Of a stretch of 64,000 bases of DNA, positions 1 to 11,445 are shown piece after piece. The notes beneath the pieces are model-generated. The model was not told where the DNA came from and did no database searches. It worked only from the letters and a program-made list of their open reading frames with translations. Numbering within the stretch: the stretch's first letter is position 1; the number at the start of each line of letters is the position of its first letter. The stretch is from Eupeodes corollae. Taxonomy: Eukaryota > Arthropoda > Insecta > Diptera > Syrphidae. A program made the translations under genes and the position numbers. The stretch lies in assembly GCF_945859685.1 (NCBI RefSeq), contig NC_079148.1, forward strand, positions 27,167,946-27,231,945. Reading direction: 5' to 3'.

Positions 1-608
1 TCTTCTATTGTTTCCTTACACTTTCCACAGAAAGTAATTAATGAAAATGTGTGGAACCATGGCTATGAAAAAACAGGAACTATTGTTTGTTCTTAAAATT
101 CACATTCATTTTGTAAGGTCATAGAAATAAGAACAATCCATCTTTCTCGGAGTTCTAATATGATGGGTAGGAACATGAAGAGGAAAGGCGTACATTTTCT
201 TTAAATAGGGGCAAAAGTCTGCTAAACAGCCAAAAACCATTACTAAATAACACGATTTGGCAACAGGTCTTAATGAAAAACTCTGCTAACAAAACGAATG
301 CTTATTATTGCAAATGTGGTCATTGAAACTTCGTCATTTAAACATTGGCAATTAGCCAAGAACCATCATTGGTCATTAAGAAAAATGCAAGATCAACAGA
401 AAACATTACACCTCTGCTCTTGGATTAGGATAGCGTTGAGGCAATAACCAATGACAAGCCCTACAGATCCAATAATAGCCATTTTCCTGGCACCAATTAA
501 ACAAAATGGTCCTGAAAACGACACGGTTTTGTAGCACTATAACGCTTATTGTCAAAGAGCTAGCGCCACAAAGAACAAGAAATAAAACCAAAAATTGTCG
601 TTAAGGAT
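1..608. other. AT-rich stretch, no gene seen
   Basis: No protein similarity, RNA gene or element end is recognisable here. The only open frame is a 61-codon minus-strand one with no recognisable motif. Short phrases around AGCCAA and ACCAT recur near 220 and 355, so the stretch may hold a very old repeat. It ends at the poly-T start of the LINE-A fragment. Confidence 0.5.
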
Positions 609-1335
609 CTTTTTTTATATTTTGCGCGCACTGAAGGGGTAATGAATACTCTTATAATGAGTGCGAGCAATTAGGAAAGGAGGATAAGATAAGAAAGGAG
701 AAACCGATGCACATTAGTTCTGAATGCCTGCGAAATATTGAGCCTGGTAAACCATTCTACATTCGTGTAGTGCAGCTAAAAAAAGAATCTCTTTACTTAA
801 CTTCGAAATTGGGCACAAGGGTAAATTGATTGGCATTCCTAGCAGTACGGGTATTACGGTTGAATTGTTCAAGGGAGCAAATGGCTATTTCAATAGAGCA
901 TTGTTTATAAAAATAACGATAAAACAACGACAGGCATGAGAAGCAAATGTCTCGGTAAGAGAACGATCTCCAATCATTTTAAGAGGTCTTTTTATAATTC
1001 TATCTAGAAGACTCAAGTACATTACTGGAGCACCAGCCCAAATATGATAGTTATACTCAAGTTTTGGACATATAAGAGTTTTGTAAATTATAGCCAGATC
1101 GGAAGGGGTAAAAAACTTCTTGCATCGTCAGAGTAAACCTAAACACTTAGCAGCATTTTTAGCGATGTCAAATATGTGATCACTCCACTACCTAGGACTG
1201 CTCGATGCAAGCACCACGCATGGATAGTGGCATTGGAGGAGTAGCTTTTGAAACAGTAGACAGCAGTTTTCGAAGCATTAAATTCTAAACGGTTTTTGAT
1301 TTCCTATTGAACCATGCTGTCAAGATCAGAATTTA
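609..1335 (-). mobile_element. LINE-A 3' fragment, antisense, decayed
   Basis: This is the 3' end of the same non-LTR retrotransposon family as the near-intact copy at 46306-49955, in reverse orientation. It begins with a short T run (the reversed A tail). The 3'-terminal inverted repeat follows (AAGGGG near 633, then ATACTCTT), and then diverged reverse-complement sequence of the C-terminal reverse-transcriptase region. Many small deletions and substitutions mean that no long frame remains. The similarity stops near 1335, at the position matching the codons just after the FADD motif region. It is a 5'-truncated dead copy, clearly older than the 46-kb copy. No target duplication was recognised. 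Confidence 0.8.
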
Positions 1336-1675
1336 CACATCCTCAGGGTACTGGCGTCGTCGTCGTCGTATACACAAGTATACATAAATTTTAAGATGAC
1401 ATGTCTTGATTTTGACAAATTGATCATTAGTTTAATGGTGAGTTCACAATTGGAAACCTTTTAGTATAAATGGCACCGAATCTTAATCCTTTTTTGAGAA
1501 AGTGAAATAGTTTAATTTTTCTACAAAGCGATTTAAAGAAGCTACAGTATCATTAATAAATAAAGGGTGATATTTTTGAGGTTAGGATTTTCATGCATTA
1601 GTATTTGACAGATCACGTGGGATTACAGACATGGTGTCAAAGAGAAAGATGCTCAGTATGCTTTGACATTTCATC

Positions 1676-3139
1676 ATGAATAGACTTACTAACGAGCAAC
1701 GCTTGCAAATCATTGAATTTTATTACCAAAATCAGTGTTCGGTTCGAAATGTGTTTCGCGCTTTACGTCCGATTTATGGTCTACATAATCGACCAAGTGA
1801 GTAAACAATTAATGCGATTGTGACCAAGTTTCGCACTCAGTTTACTTTATTGGACATTAAACCAACCTCACGAAGGCGTACAGTGCGTACAGAAGAGAAT
1901 ATTGCGTCTGTTTCTGAGAGCGTTGCTGAAGACCGTGAAATGTCGATTCGTCGCCGTTCGCAGCAATTGGGTTTGTGTTATTCGACCACATGGACGATTT
2001 TACGCAAAGATCTTGGTGTAAAACCGTATAAAATACAGCTCGTGCAAGAACTGAAGCCGAACAATCTGCCACAACGTCGAATTTTCAATGAATGGGCCCT
2101 AGAAAAGTTGGCAGAAAATCCGCTTTTTTATCGACAAATTTTGTTCAGCGATGAGGCTCATTTCTGGTTGAATGGCTACGTAAATAAGCAAAATTGCCGC
2201 ATTTGGAGTGAAGAGCAACCAGAAGCCGTTCAAGAACTGCCCATGCATCCCGAGAAATGCACTGTTCGGTGTGGTTTGTACGCTGGTGGAATAATTGGAC
2301 CGTATTTTTTCAAAGATGCTGTTGGACGCAACGTTAGGGTGAATGGCGATCGCTATCGTTCAATGCTAACAAACTTTTTGTTGCCAAAAATGGAAGAACT
2401 GAACTTGGTTGACATGTGGTTTCAACAAGATGGCGCTACATGCCACACAGCTCGCGATTCTATGGCCATTTTGAGGGAAAACTTCGGAGAAAATTCATCT
2501 CAAGGAATGGACCGGTAAGTTGGCCACCAAGATCATGCGATTTAACGCCTTTAGACTATTTTTTGTGGGGCTACGTCAAGTCTAAAGTCTTTTTTTTTTT
2601 TTTTTTTATAATTAGCAAACACTAAAAGGGTTTTTTATACCTTTAATATGCCAAAGACACAGTGTGAGCATTAGGAAAAGAGGGAAGGGTTGGATAGGAG
2701 GTGTCGGTGTACATTGGTTTTAAATTTCTGAACATTGCAATGACAGGGAAAGATAGAGCGTGGCAAGGCGTTCCACATTCGCGTAGTACGGCTAAAAAAA
2801 GAATCTCTGTACTTCATAGTACGTCCGAAGTTGGGCTCAAGGGTAAACTGATGAGCATTCCTAGAAGCGCGGGTATTACGGTTAAATTGTTTAAGGGGAG
2901 GAATGCAACTGGCTATTTCACTAGAGCATAGTCCGTTAAAATAACGGTAAAAAAGGGTGAGGCAAGTCTACACAAATAAGCAAGTAACTATTCTAGCTTT
3001 GGAAGACAACATTTCCGAAGAAATTCGGGATATTCCGGCCGAAATGCTCGAAAAAGTTACCCAAAATTGGACTTTCCGAATGGACCACCTAAGACGCAGC
3101 CGCGGTCAACATTTAAATGAAACTATCTTCAAAAAGTAA
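1676..3139 (+). pseudogene. mariner-1 transposase, broken
   Basis: DDE transposase of the Tc1/mariner (IS630-related) type, which would excise and reinsert its own element at TA sites in the nucleus. The start at ATG 1676 is chosen because copy 2 has the same ATG (59011). An N-terminal helix-turn-helix region (LTNEQRLQIIEFYYQ, then RRRSQQLGLCYSTTW) is followed by the catalytic core. The first Asp is in FSDEAHFW near 2150, the second in WFQQDGATCH near 2430, and the third in SCDLTPLDYF near 2540. The last two are 36 residues apart by my count from copy 2. Lesions are a TAA at 1802-1804, a one-base loss near 2487 that closes the main frame at 2518, and the LINE-A insertion at 2591-2963. The C-terminal codons resume after the insert and stop at 3139. 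Confidence 0.85.
2591..2963 (-). mobile_element. LINE-A 3' fragment nested in mariner-1
   Basis: An antisense, severely 5'-truncated LINE-A copy of 373 bp. It opens with an 18-base T run (reversed poly-A) and holds the reverse complement of the last LINE-A codons and the 3' UTR. A 6-bp target duplication AAGTCT flanks it (2585-2590 and 2964-2969). The uninterrupted site can be seen in mariner-1 copy 2 near 59913, which shows that the insertion came after the mariner had landed. Its 3'-end hairpin is present but degraded. Confidence 0.92.
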
Positions 3140-3249
3140 ATGTCATGGACCAATTTAACGTTTAAAATAAAGAATCGATGAGATTTTGCAAATTTTATGC
3201 GTTTTTTTTTTTAAAAAGTTCTCAAGCTCTTAAAAAATCACCGTTTATA

Positions 3250-5337
3250 TGTAGTTTTGATTTCCGAGCATATATGACACTTTCTCCACTTATTTACTCT
3301 ATTTCTTTTTGAGGTTCTAAAACAACGTCACTTTGCATACAAATAATTTCAATAACTGTCAAGTTTTGTTATTTGATCACTTTAAGAAAAAAAATTTAAC
3401 AGCATCAGTATATGAAATATCTGACACAAAACATATGAACCAACCTCACCTTAATATCACTTTTGCTTAATCTCAAAAAAATATGTGGAAGTCAACAAAA
3501 TAAATGATGGTTTGTAATTTTACACTGACATCTGTCAGTTTAAATGTCATAAATTGTTTTTCTTTTTTGTTATACAAAAAATTTCACATTATTAAATTAC
3601 TCATTCAAACAAATATCATAAAATATTTGTATTAAATCTCATTTGATCAAAAATAAATGTTATTAGAACGTTGTATCTTCTCGTATGTATATCATTTCAT
3701 TTTTACACCAATGAATGTTTGACGTTTTGCATTATGTACAAAAATACTTAATACTAAACATGTGGCTTTCAAATATGAATTCCCTTGTCATATTATTTGC
3801 TTCTAGGAAATAATTCTTTATCCATATAAATATAAATTCAATTCTCACTTTAGACACATACAAATTTATATAAACACATGACAACAATTCAAAATAAACA
3901 CAAAAAATAAACAATAAAATACTAAACCTACGGAACACACAAAATAAGACCGAAAAAAGTCATTTATATGTAAGCTTATAAAATTTTGATGATTTGACGC
4001 TTGAATTTCAGTCTTCTGGGAAAACATTACAAAAAAACTCCCATCTTATTTCTATTTGCAACAAAAAAAAAAAAAACTCAGAACAAAACCTCCCTAGTCA
4101 AAGCATCAGTGTCTTGCTTTTTTAGTATGTCAACCAAAGAATAAAAAAACGGTACTCGTTCCTTTTAATTCCCTTTGCAAATAAAGTTGAGAGAATAAGT
4201 GAAGGATTTTGTAAACGAATAATAAAATAAACGTTAAGTTTGATTATTATTTATGTAGTTTGAGAATTGAGCATATACTCATTGCTTTAAAAATCAATGC
4301 CAAAAATCTTTGCAATGTAAACCGACCTTACGAAATTGTAAATTCTAATCAAACAAAACTACTATTGTCAACATGACAGGTGTCATTTCACCATTTGTCA
4401 ATTTGTATTCCGAATTCCTCAATTTACATTCAGCACCTACCTTTGTTTTTTATTTTGAAAATAATACTTTCAAGTGACGTATACAACTTTCATCAACTAT
4501 TCCTGTCAGAAGGAGTTGATGTGCACATAGCTTTACATAATTTTTGGATGAATTCAAGTGACTTCATATAGTTCTTCCACGCACCTAGACTTTTCACAAG
4601 AAAACATAAACTCAATTTTCATTTTCGCAAGAAATCCAATTTTGATAAACGAAAACTTTTATGAAACACAATTCAAAAAATAGTTGCAACATCTACAGAT
4701 GATAGAAACAAACAAACCTTTTGAAAAATTCAGCGCTTAATTGAACATCAACAACAACAAAAAATCATATGATGGGATTTTTTCACAAGAAATTAATTTC
4801 ATCTGTAAAATACAAAGGATACTTGGTCTCCTGCAGTTTTTTCTTCAGGCGGGTCATTTTTAAATTGAATGAAATAAAGTAAAAATAAAGTAATTTGAAA
4901 CAAAATAAAATGAAGCAGTCGCGATAGAAGTTATTTTATGTAGTTAAAAAGTACAAAATCAAAAAAAGAAACGTCAACCACTTGAATATGCATTTTTACT
5001 TAAAAACTCCGGTATTTTTCTCCGAAAACATCTGTATAGTCAATTTATTTTTTTTTGACATATTTTCTGTTTGTTAAATTGAGAGAAATTGTCATTTGCC
5101 ACCATTCTCAATATATATGGCAAAGTATTTGCCGACTTTTGGGCCACGGTTATACTTGAAACATTCAAAATTTTACTAAAGAAATTTTGCGAAAATGATC
5201 GATGCCAATGGCAAGATGTTTTTGATCTTCTTGGTAAAAAGTTTAATGCTCAAAAATATCAAAAAATTATGTTCAAATGGCAAAGAATGAATATTTAATG
5301 AAAGAAGAACTACTTCATGCAATCGTTGCATAAAAAA
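3250..5337. other. AT-rich stretch, no gene seen
   Basis: No coding similarity or RNA gene was recognised. All open frames are under 70 codons and low in complexity. The palindromic short words CTGACA/TGTCAG recur (for example 3526-3539 and 4372-4385). A 14-base A run lies near 4064. The stretch may be host intergenic or intronic DNA. Confidence 0.45.
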
Positions 5338-6247
5338 GTACTGAATGCACTCATTTTCATTATTTGACAATTGGATTGACGTTTGAAAAATGTGTCATAA
5401 GCATCCCGAAACATTGTTGTTTTTTAGAAAACTTTAAATTATAAAACGATGGTAATCCATAACCTTTTTTTCTTGTCGATAAGGCAGTTGATTTGTTGCG
5501 GTAAACGTTTTATAAAGGGGGGGTTAGATTTTAAGGGCCGATGTTGAATGTGAACCACAACTAAACGTCAAACTTTTTTCTGCATTCCATTCGACATTTT
5601 TCAACTTTAGACTAATTCAATTTAAACGATGGAAATATACATAATCGAGCAATGCTTTCAAACTTATTATAGGCGTTCAAATCAAGTCAGTAAATGGTCA
5701 AAATAGTGGCAAAACATGGCAATAGTGGTTGATCAATGTTTGCAGAAAATAATCTTCAGTGAAGAGGCACATTTTTTCCCAGTGGATCGGATAAGCGGAA
5801 TTGCTAATAATTCAAGAGTGATGGTCGAAAAACCAATGCACCAACAAAGAGTGACTGTTTGGTACCGTTTATGGGCTGGCGAAGTATTTTTCACTCGCTC
5901 ACGCACTCATTTTAACTATTTGACAATCAATTGGATTGACTTTTGAAAAATGTGTCATAAGACATCCCGAAACAATGTTGTTTTTTAGAGAACTCTCCAT
6001 AATAAAACGATGGTAAACCATAAGATTTTTTTTCTTGTCAATAACGCAATTGATTTGTCGCGAAAAGTTTTATAAAGAAGGTTAAATTTTAAGGACCGAT
6101 GTTGAATGTGAACCACACCTAAAGTCAGATGTTTTTCTCCATTTCATTTGACATTTCTCAACTTTATATTAACTCAATTTAAGCCATGGAAATATGCACG
6201 AACGATAAATGCGTTCAAACTTTTTATGGGCGTTCAAATTAAGTCAG
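5338..6247 (+). repeat. Partial tandem duplication of flank plus mariner-2 5' end
   Basis: About 340 bp is present twice in direct orientation, near 5340-5700 and near 5904-6247. Each unit holds the same host-like flank (GCACTCATTTT, then TTGGATTGAC and GTTGTTTTTTAG), the same left mariner-2 terminal repeat and the first transposase codons. A third, flank-only copy lies at about 6772-6845, beyond the element's right end. After the shared part the two units carry different pieces of one transposase, so this is not a simple duplication. Confidence 0.75.
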
Positions 6248-6650
6248 TAGTCAATGTTCTGGCTAATGAAACAATGACCCTATTGCGCGACAATTTCTCT
6301 GGCCATGTTATCTCACGTGGTGGCAATGTCAATTGGCCCCCAAGATCATGTGATTCAACACTTTTTTTTTGGGATATTTGAAAGAAAAGCTGAGTTGATA
6401 AGCCAGCAACACTTCAAGATCTAAAGGAAAAGATAATTCGGCACATTAACTGCATAGAACCTCAATTTTAACCATCACTCAGATGGAGGTTTCCCCCAAA
6501 ATCGCGGGCACCTATTTGGCCAATATTTTGTTAAATACATAATAAAGCCATATCAATGTTATCATAATAAAAAGGAATGACGACAATTTCGTAAATAATT
6601 TGTGTTTTATTCAAAATCAACATCGGCCCTTAAAATTTACCAAACCTTTA
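5513..6650 (+). mobile_element. mariner-2, rearranged remnant
   Basis: Tc1/mariner remnant with two left ends and one right end. The left terminal repeats (core TTTTAAGGGCCGATGTTGA) begin near 5513 and near 6072. The inverted right end is at about 6617-6650. The first unit continues into the middle of a transposase, including IIFSEEAHFF near 5755, where the first catalytic Asp is replaced by Glu, and the phrase EKPMHQQRVTVW. The second unit jumps to the C-terminal half, with LLRDNFSGHVISRGG and then NWPPRSCDST near 6330. Frames are broken, so no transposase can be made. It differs in sequence from mariner-1 and mariner-3. Confidence 0.75.
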
Positions 6651-6849
6651 CTTACGCAGAATTTCTCATAAACACAAATTGGAGTTATTCATATCAATAG
6701 CATAACAAAGAATAAATATCAAATCAAACAGAACCTAAGCGCCCATGTAAACGACGCTTAAAATTGAACTGAATGCACTCATTTCCTTCATTGGACAAAC
6801 AATTGAATTGATGTTTGAAAAATGTATCCCTAGACAACTGGAAATGTAT

Positions 6850-8584
6850 TTGTTTTGTTTTTTAAAAAGAGAACCTAAAGATAAAAAAGTTTGGTTTTCC
6901 TTGCAAGGCTAAAAGCCATTAGACAAAAAAAAAACGTATGAAACTGTGGCTTTCTAAAAAGTTTTAATAATGCAAAAACCAGCTAATTCCTTAATGGGCT
7001 TATCTCCATAGACGATGAGAATTTTGTGGTTTTTTAAGAAGCAAACAAAACAAAAAAAAGCCACACGGAAGCAACATAATAAATATTAAAATTTATGAAT
7101 ACTCATACTTTTTTGTTTGTTAACTTTTAGGTATATTAAGTATTTTTATGAACAAATAAATTTAAAAATTTACCCAAAGAATCTCATCAGGAATTAAATT
7201 AAATGGAAATTTAACATCACCATAAAAACAAAATTTAAAACCCCTTAGGGATACCACGTGTACAGGAATGTTGGATTCTTTTTTGTTTTTGTTTTAAGGA
7301 CTTCAGCTAAACTTACACATGAAAACAAGTACACTTACATACGAATATATCAATAGGTATATTTATATCACATAAAATACGGTATATAGTATGTAAATGG
7401 ATTTGAGCTTAATGGAAATTGATTTGAGTTTTACCCAGGACAGGATATGAAACTTCAGTAGTATGGAAGAGAAAACCGAATCGATGTGTCTACTATGAAC
7501 GTTCCTACGCATAAATAATATTCATACGTAAACATATATAAGTATTCATAAAGAGGAAGAGATCAAATAAATGAAATGAAATATAATATATTACAAAAGT
7601 TGAGCTACTAAACTACGTACATAGGTACTCAGCAGCTTAATATTTTGATAATGGAATGGGAATAAGATAAACGAGTACTATTATATATGTATACCTTATT
7701 TGGTTGAAATTAATTGGGCTGAATACTTATGAGAAGGGGGGGAGGGGCGAGGGGGTTTCAAGACGATGTAGACTCCAAATAGGAGACAAGTAAAAGAGAC
7801 TTATACATCTTTGGGTATTTAGATGATATCAAAAGTTTCAACTCTTGTAAATAGTTTGTAGACTTATTATTAATTACTTTAGTTTCATAAAGATGTGATG
7901 AAGATTCTTGTATGAATATCAATTACAAAAGGAACTTGAAGTAAACATTGGAATTATGTTTTGCTGTTTAAGGGAACTTGAATACAAAAACACATGTTGT
8001 TAAAAAAAAAAAAATTAAAACCAAACCATAATTTAACCAGAAAAACTTGATCGTTGTGTTTCAAGGTTTTAATGTATGAACTATTGACATGAGAATTTTT
8101 GTCTTCCCAACATCTTTTAACACGAGTTGTTAGATAATTTTATATGCATATATATATATAAATAAAAAAACAATGTTAAAAACAAAAATATTTCAAATTT
8201 CGAGAAAAAGGATGCGTATACGCCCCAGTGAACTATTACATTTTTTATTCTAACTAGAGAGAAAAAAACTAGACCAAAATTACCGATTTGTTTATTATAA
8301 AGCAAAACCTATTGAGCGTAAAAATAAGGTACGTTTTGGTCATCTGCAGCACCTATAAAACGTTCTTTCAATATTTTAACCCTACTTTTTCTTTAAGGAA
8401 TCATTCAAAATCTGATTAGACAAATCTTTATTAGAAATGTTTCGATTTTTTTAGATTTGTTATACTTCTCCAGTTGAGACTTCTAAAACCTACAATTCAA
8501 AACTTAAGAAAATGACCCTTTTAAAGGGTGTTTTTCAAAAGGTATAGAACTTTGTATTTGTTTTTCTGAGGCGCGTTTAAGAGA
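6850..8584. other. AT-rich stretch, no gene seen
   Basis: No recognisable genes. It contains a purine-rich patch (GGGGGGGAGGGGCGAGGGGG near 7735), a short AT dinucleotide run near 8150 and several homopolymers. Open frames are short and low in complexity. Confidence 0.45.
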
Positions 8585-8925
8585 AAGGTCTTGTTGAGGA
8601 TTATTGGTCCTTTATGTAAAGAAGGATGATTCCGAAGACGCTGCACTCATGAACTGCAGGTAATCTACCTTGAAGCTGATATTGTTACACAAATTAAGCT
8701 CTATAGACTCAAGCTTATGAACGTAAAGGAACCTGCTTGGAAATCCCTTTGTAGTATATTTTAATGGCTAAAAGGACTATGCTTACTCTGGAAAGATGGC
8801 CTACTCCAGAACACTTGAAGCCTTAGGGTCGTCGTCTGGCGATCGGGATGAATTATGAGATTTAATGTTTGAGGCCACGACCGGACCCCGGTTGGCGAGC
8901 ATATAAAATGTATCAAAGATGATTT
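8585..8925 (+). mobile_element. Possible LINE-D/RTE-like 3' fragment
   Basis: A short decayed stretch reads KVLLRIIGPLCKEG near 8585 and EADIVTQIKLYRLK near 8670. This is the order of motifs seen upstream of the C-terminus of LINE-D (compare FGPFCMIGELRR and DLVHRIKVQRHRW at 61330-61420). Frames shift several times and no tail was found. This rests on two short motif matches only. Confidence 0.45.
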
Positions 8926-8989
8926 TATTAAATTGATATGCAATTATACTTTAATCCAAAGATAATCTTGTATTATAATTTATATGTGG

Positions 8990-9430
8990 TTTCCGGCATA
9001 TGACCTCCATAGCTGTCTCGCAAGCAGTCAAATTTGAAGGTTCAATTTTCGATGACTTTTTCCAATATTTGTGGCCGTATTTCCGCAAAAACACTGCAAA
9101 TGTTGTCCTTCAAGTGGTCAATCGTTTCGGCCTTACAGGCGTTGGGCAGCGTTTTCATACATTCTTGCAGAAAAAAAGTCAAGCGGCGTTAAATCGCACA
9201 ATCTTGGAGACCAATTCACAGTTCCGTAAAGTGAATCTATAGGGTAGAAAATGTTTTTACCAATAAATCGATTTTATCCAGAGCTGTTCGCCGCAGTTTT
9301 GTTGAAACCACAGCTCCTGCACATCATGGTTGTTCAATTAATGAACAAAAAATTCAGCAATCATATCTCTATAGCGGTAACCATTGACAGTAACGTTCTA
9401 CCCAGCTTCGTTTTTTGAAAAAGTACGAAC
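8990..9430 (-). mobile_element. mariner-3 transposase fragment, antisense
   Basis: Read on the minus strand, this holds pieces of a third Tc1/mariner transposase. VTVNGYRYRDMIAEFF lies near 9370-9400, ELWFQQ near 9320 where the catalytic QQD would be (the Asp is lost), and NWSPRLCDLTPLDFF near 9190-9220. The C-terminal part continues to about 9000 with a phrase resembling DNI..VFAEIRPQILEKV. At least two frameshifts and several stops are present. Neither terminal repeat was recognised, so this is an internal remnant. Confidence 0.65.
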
Positions 9431-9484
9431 GATTTATTACTCCAACACTTAACGCACATCAAATAGTCAGTTTACATTACATCA

Positions 9485-11445
9485 CCTTTTCCTAATGTAA
9501 CTCAACTTCCCAATCCTACTAGCTTTGATAAACTTAAATGGTCTGATCACAATGCACTTCTCTATAAAAGACTTTTGAACCTTAATTTGCACTCGCTTCT
9601 TCAGCATCCACTCTCTATTGAAGAGACCTGCGGCAGAATATCTGAAGTCATTAAACTTTCGGCCCCTTTTGCCCAAAAGAGCGCTCATACGTTTATATAT
9701 GCTATTAAATGGCTTGATAATGACTGCAGATATCTACGAAAAAAAATCCTTTGTTTATTTAAAACTTCTTAGAATGACAAAGTCCCAATTTTTTAAAAAT
9801 AAGTACGTAGAATATAATAGAGATTATGAAAAATTATGTCTATCTAAAAAGATAGATTATCAAAAAACATTGGCCAATGAACTAGAACACTGCACAACTT
9901 CCTTCTGGCAAATTGTAAACGAGCTGGGTGGGCGTAATCAGGGTATGAAGTACTCTCTAGATGCTGAGTCGCTAGCAGCTCATTTTAAAACTCTGATCTC
10001 AGCTGACGAAGACCTTCATACCTTCGATTACGCGCTACATAACTCTGTAGTAAATGAGCTGGATTCTGAGATCACGCTTGTGGAATTGGAAGCTACGCTC
10101 TCAAAAATGAACAACAATAAAACACCAGGTACGGACGGTATACCAGTGGAATTCTACAAAAACAGCACTTTTGAATTTAAAAATTTCCTTGTAACCTCCT
10201 TTAATAGATTGTACAACGACGCTATCGCTAGAAACTAGTTTCAAGAAATCCGTTATTTTTTCAATTTTTAGAAAAGGTGATGCGCCGGAAAATTAAAGAG
10301 GTATTTCGGTATTAAATACAGTTCGAAACATTTTTTCAGCCATTCTGAATGAAAGACTTATTAAATGGATTGAAAGTAGTTATCGTTTGAGTATTTTTCA
10401 AGTCGGTTTCCGGACAGGTTATTCTACAATGGACCATCTTTTCGCTATCTCCAGTATCGCTAGAAAGTTTATTGAACGGAAGAAACTACAATACACTTGC
10501 TTTGTTGATTTTAAAGCTGCTTTTGACAAAGTCAACAGACAGGCTTTAATTTATAAAATGTCCTGCATAGGTGTATCTCGCAAGTTTTTATTAATGTTCA
10601 AAAATCTAATTTTCGCATCAAATGCAAGGGTATGGGATGGTTATGATTCCTCGAATAGTTTCGAAACAACAGCCGGTGTGCCGCAAGGTTGTATTTTGAG
10701 CCCTTTACTGTTTTCTCTCTTCATTGATGATATTTGTGATCATCTTCCTGCCGACGATTTTGTTATGTTTGCCGACAACCTAGTTTTGCTACAGATGCAA
10801 ATTAACCGACTTTGCTTATTTTGTGAAACTTGGGGTCTGCAAATAAATGTACAAAAAACATAAATTATGATTTTTGAAGGAAGGCAAACAAGAAGACGCT
10901 CTGATGAAAAGTGGTTGCTCAATAACACCGTTACCGAAATAGTCCAGGAATTTAAATACTTGGGTGTTCTTCTTATCCACATTTTCTATTTCGCTAAAAA
11001 TGCTAAAATAAAAAATAAAGAAGCCAAGTTGGCACTAAATTTGATGTGGCCTAAGTTCTTCTCCAACTCCAACATTGATCTGGTATCTTAATATAAAGTG
11101 TTTAATGCCACAATAAATTCATGTTTGTGCTATATTGCACAAGTTTAAGTGCAACTTCCTCAGCATCTAGAAACGTTTATAGAAACTTAAATCCTCAATT
11201 GAATTCAGACATGAACTACTTCAGAAATGATTAATCAGCTGCTCAGATAAGTATTATTTTCAAACCCAGAATCGAAATCTTAAACTTAAACTTTATACCA
11301 CACCGAAGTGATTTGCCGCAGCTATGTGATCTGTGCAACAGAAGAGAAATCGAAGATATCTACCACTTTTTAGCTATTTGCCTAATTTTAAAAGAAATTC
11401 GTAGATTATTTTCAGAATTCGGAAGCGATATTCAGGCACGAGTGT
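9485..11445 (+). mobile_element. LINE-B copy 1, decayed non-LTR retrotransposon
   Basis: The linker and reverse transcriptase of a non-LTR element of the same family as 25650-29015. The frame pieces are 9618-10238, 10387-10863 and 10867-11091. RT motifs visible in order are NNNKTPGTDGIPVEFY (near 10110), FQVGFRTGYSTMDHLF (10400), FVDFKAAFDKVNR (10505), GVPQGCILSPLLFSLF (10675) and the active site at 10768-10779. The active site reads FADN instead of the usual (Y/F)ADD, so the second catalytic Asp is lost. A stop at 10861 and frameshifts also break it. The cysteine-containing C-terminal phrase (REIEDIYHFLAI) ends near 11400. The endonuclease domain is missing, so it is 5'-truncated. Confidence 0.85.

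Larger units (their letters stand above)
1561..3249 (+). mobile_element. mariner-1 DNA transposon, copy 1, interrupted
   Basis: A Tc1/mariner-superfamily element of about 1.3 kb, enlarged by a nested LINE-A insertion. The left end reads TAAAGGGTGAT and the right end is its imperfect inverse (ATCACCGTTTATA). Both sit at TA dinucleotides, as expected for Tc1/mariner. Copy 2 at 58897-60198 is nearly identical over its whole length, which defines both ends. The transposase frame runs from 1676 to 3139 and is broken. The high similarity of the two copies suggests fairly recent activity of the family; this is inferred from reading, not from a computed distance. Confidence 0.88.

Noticed and set aside
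9000..9242. 80-codon plus-strand frame at 9000
   Set aside because: It is the shadow of an antisense mariner-3 transposase, whose motifs are readable on the minus strand.
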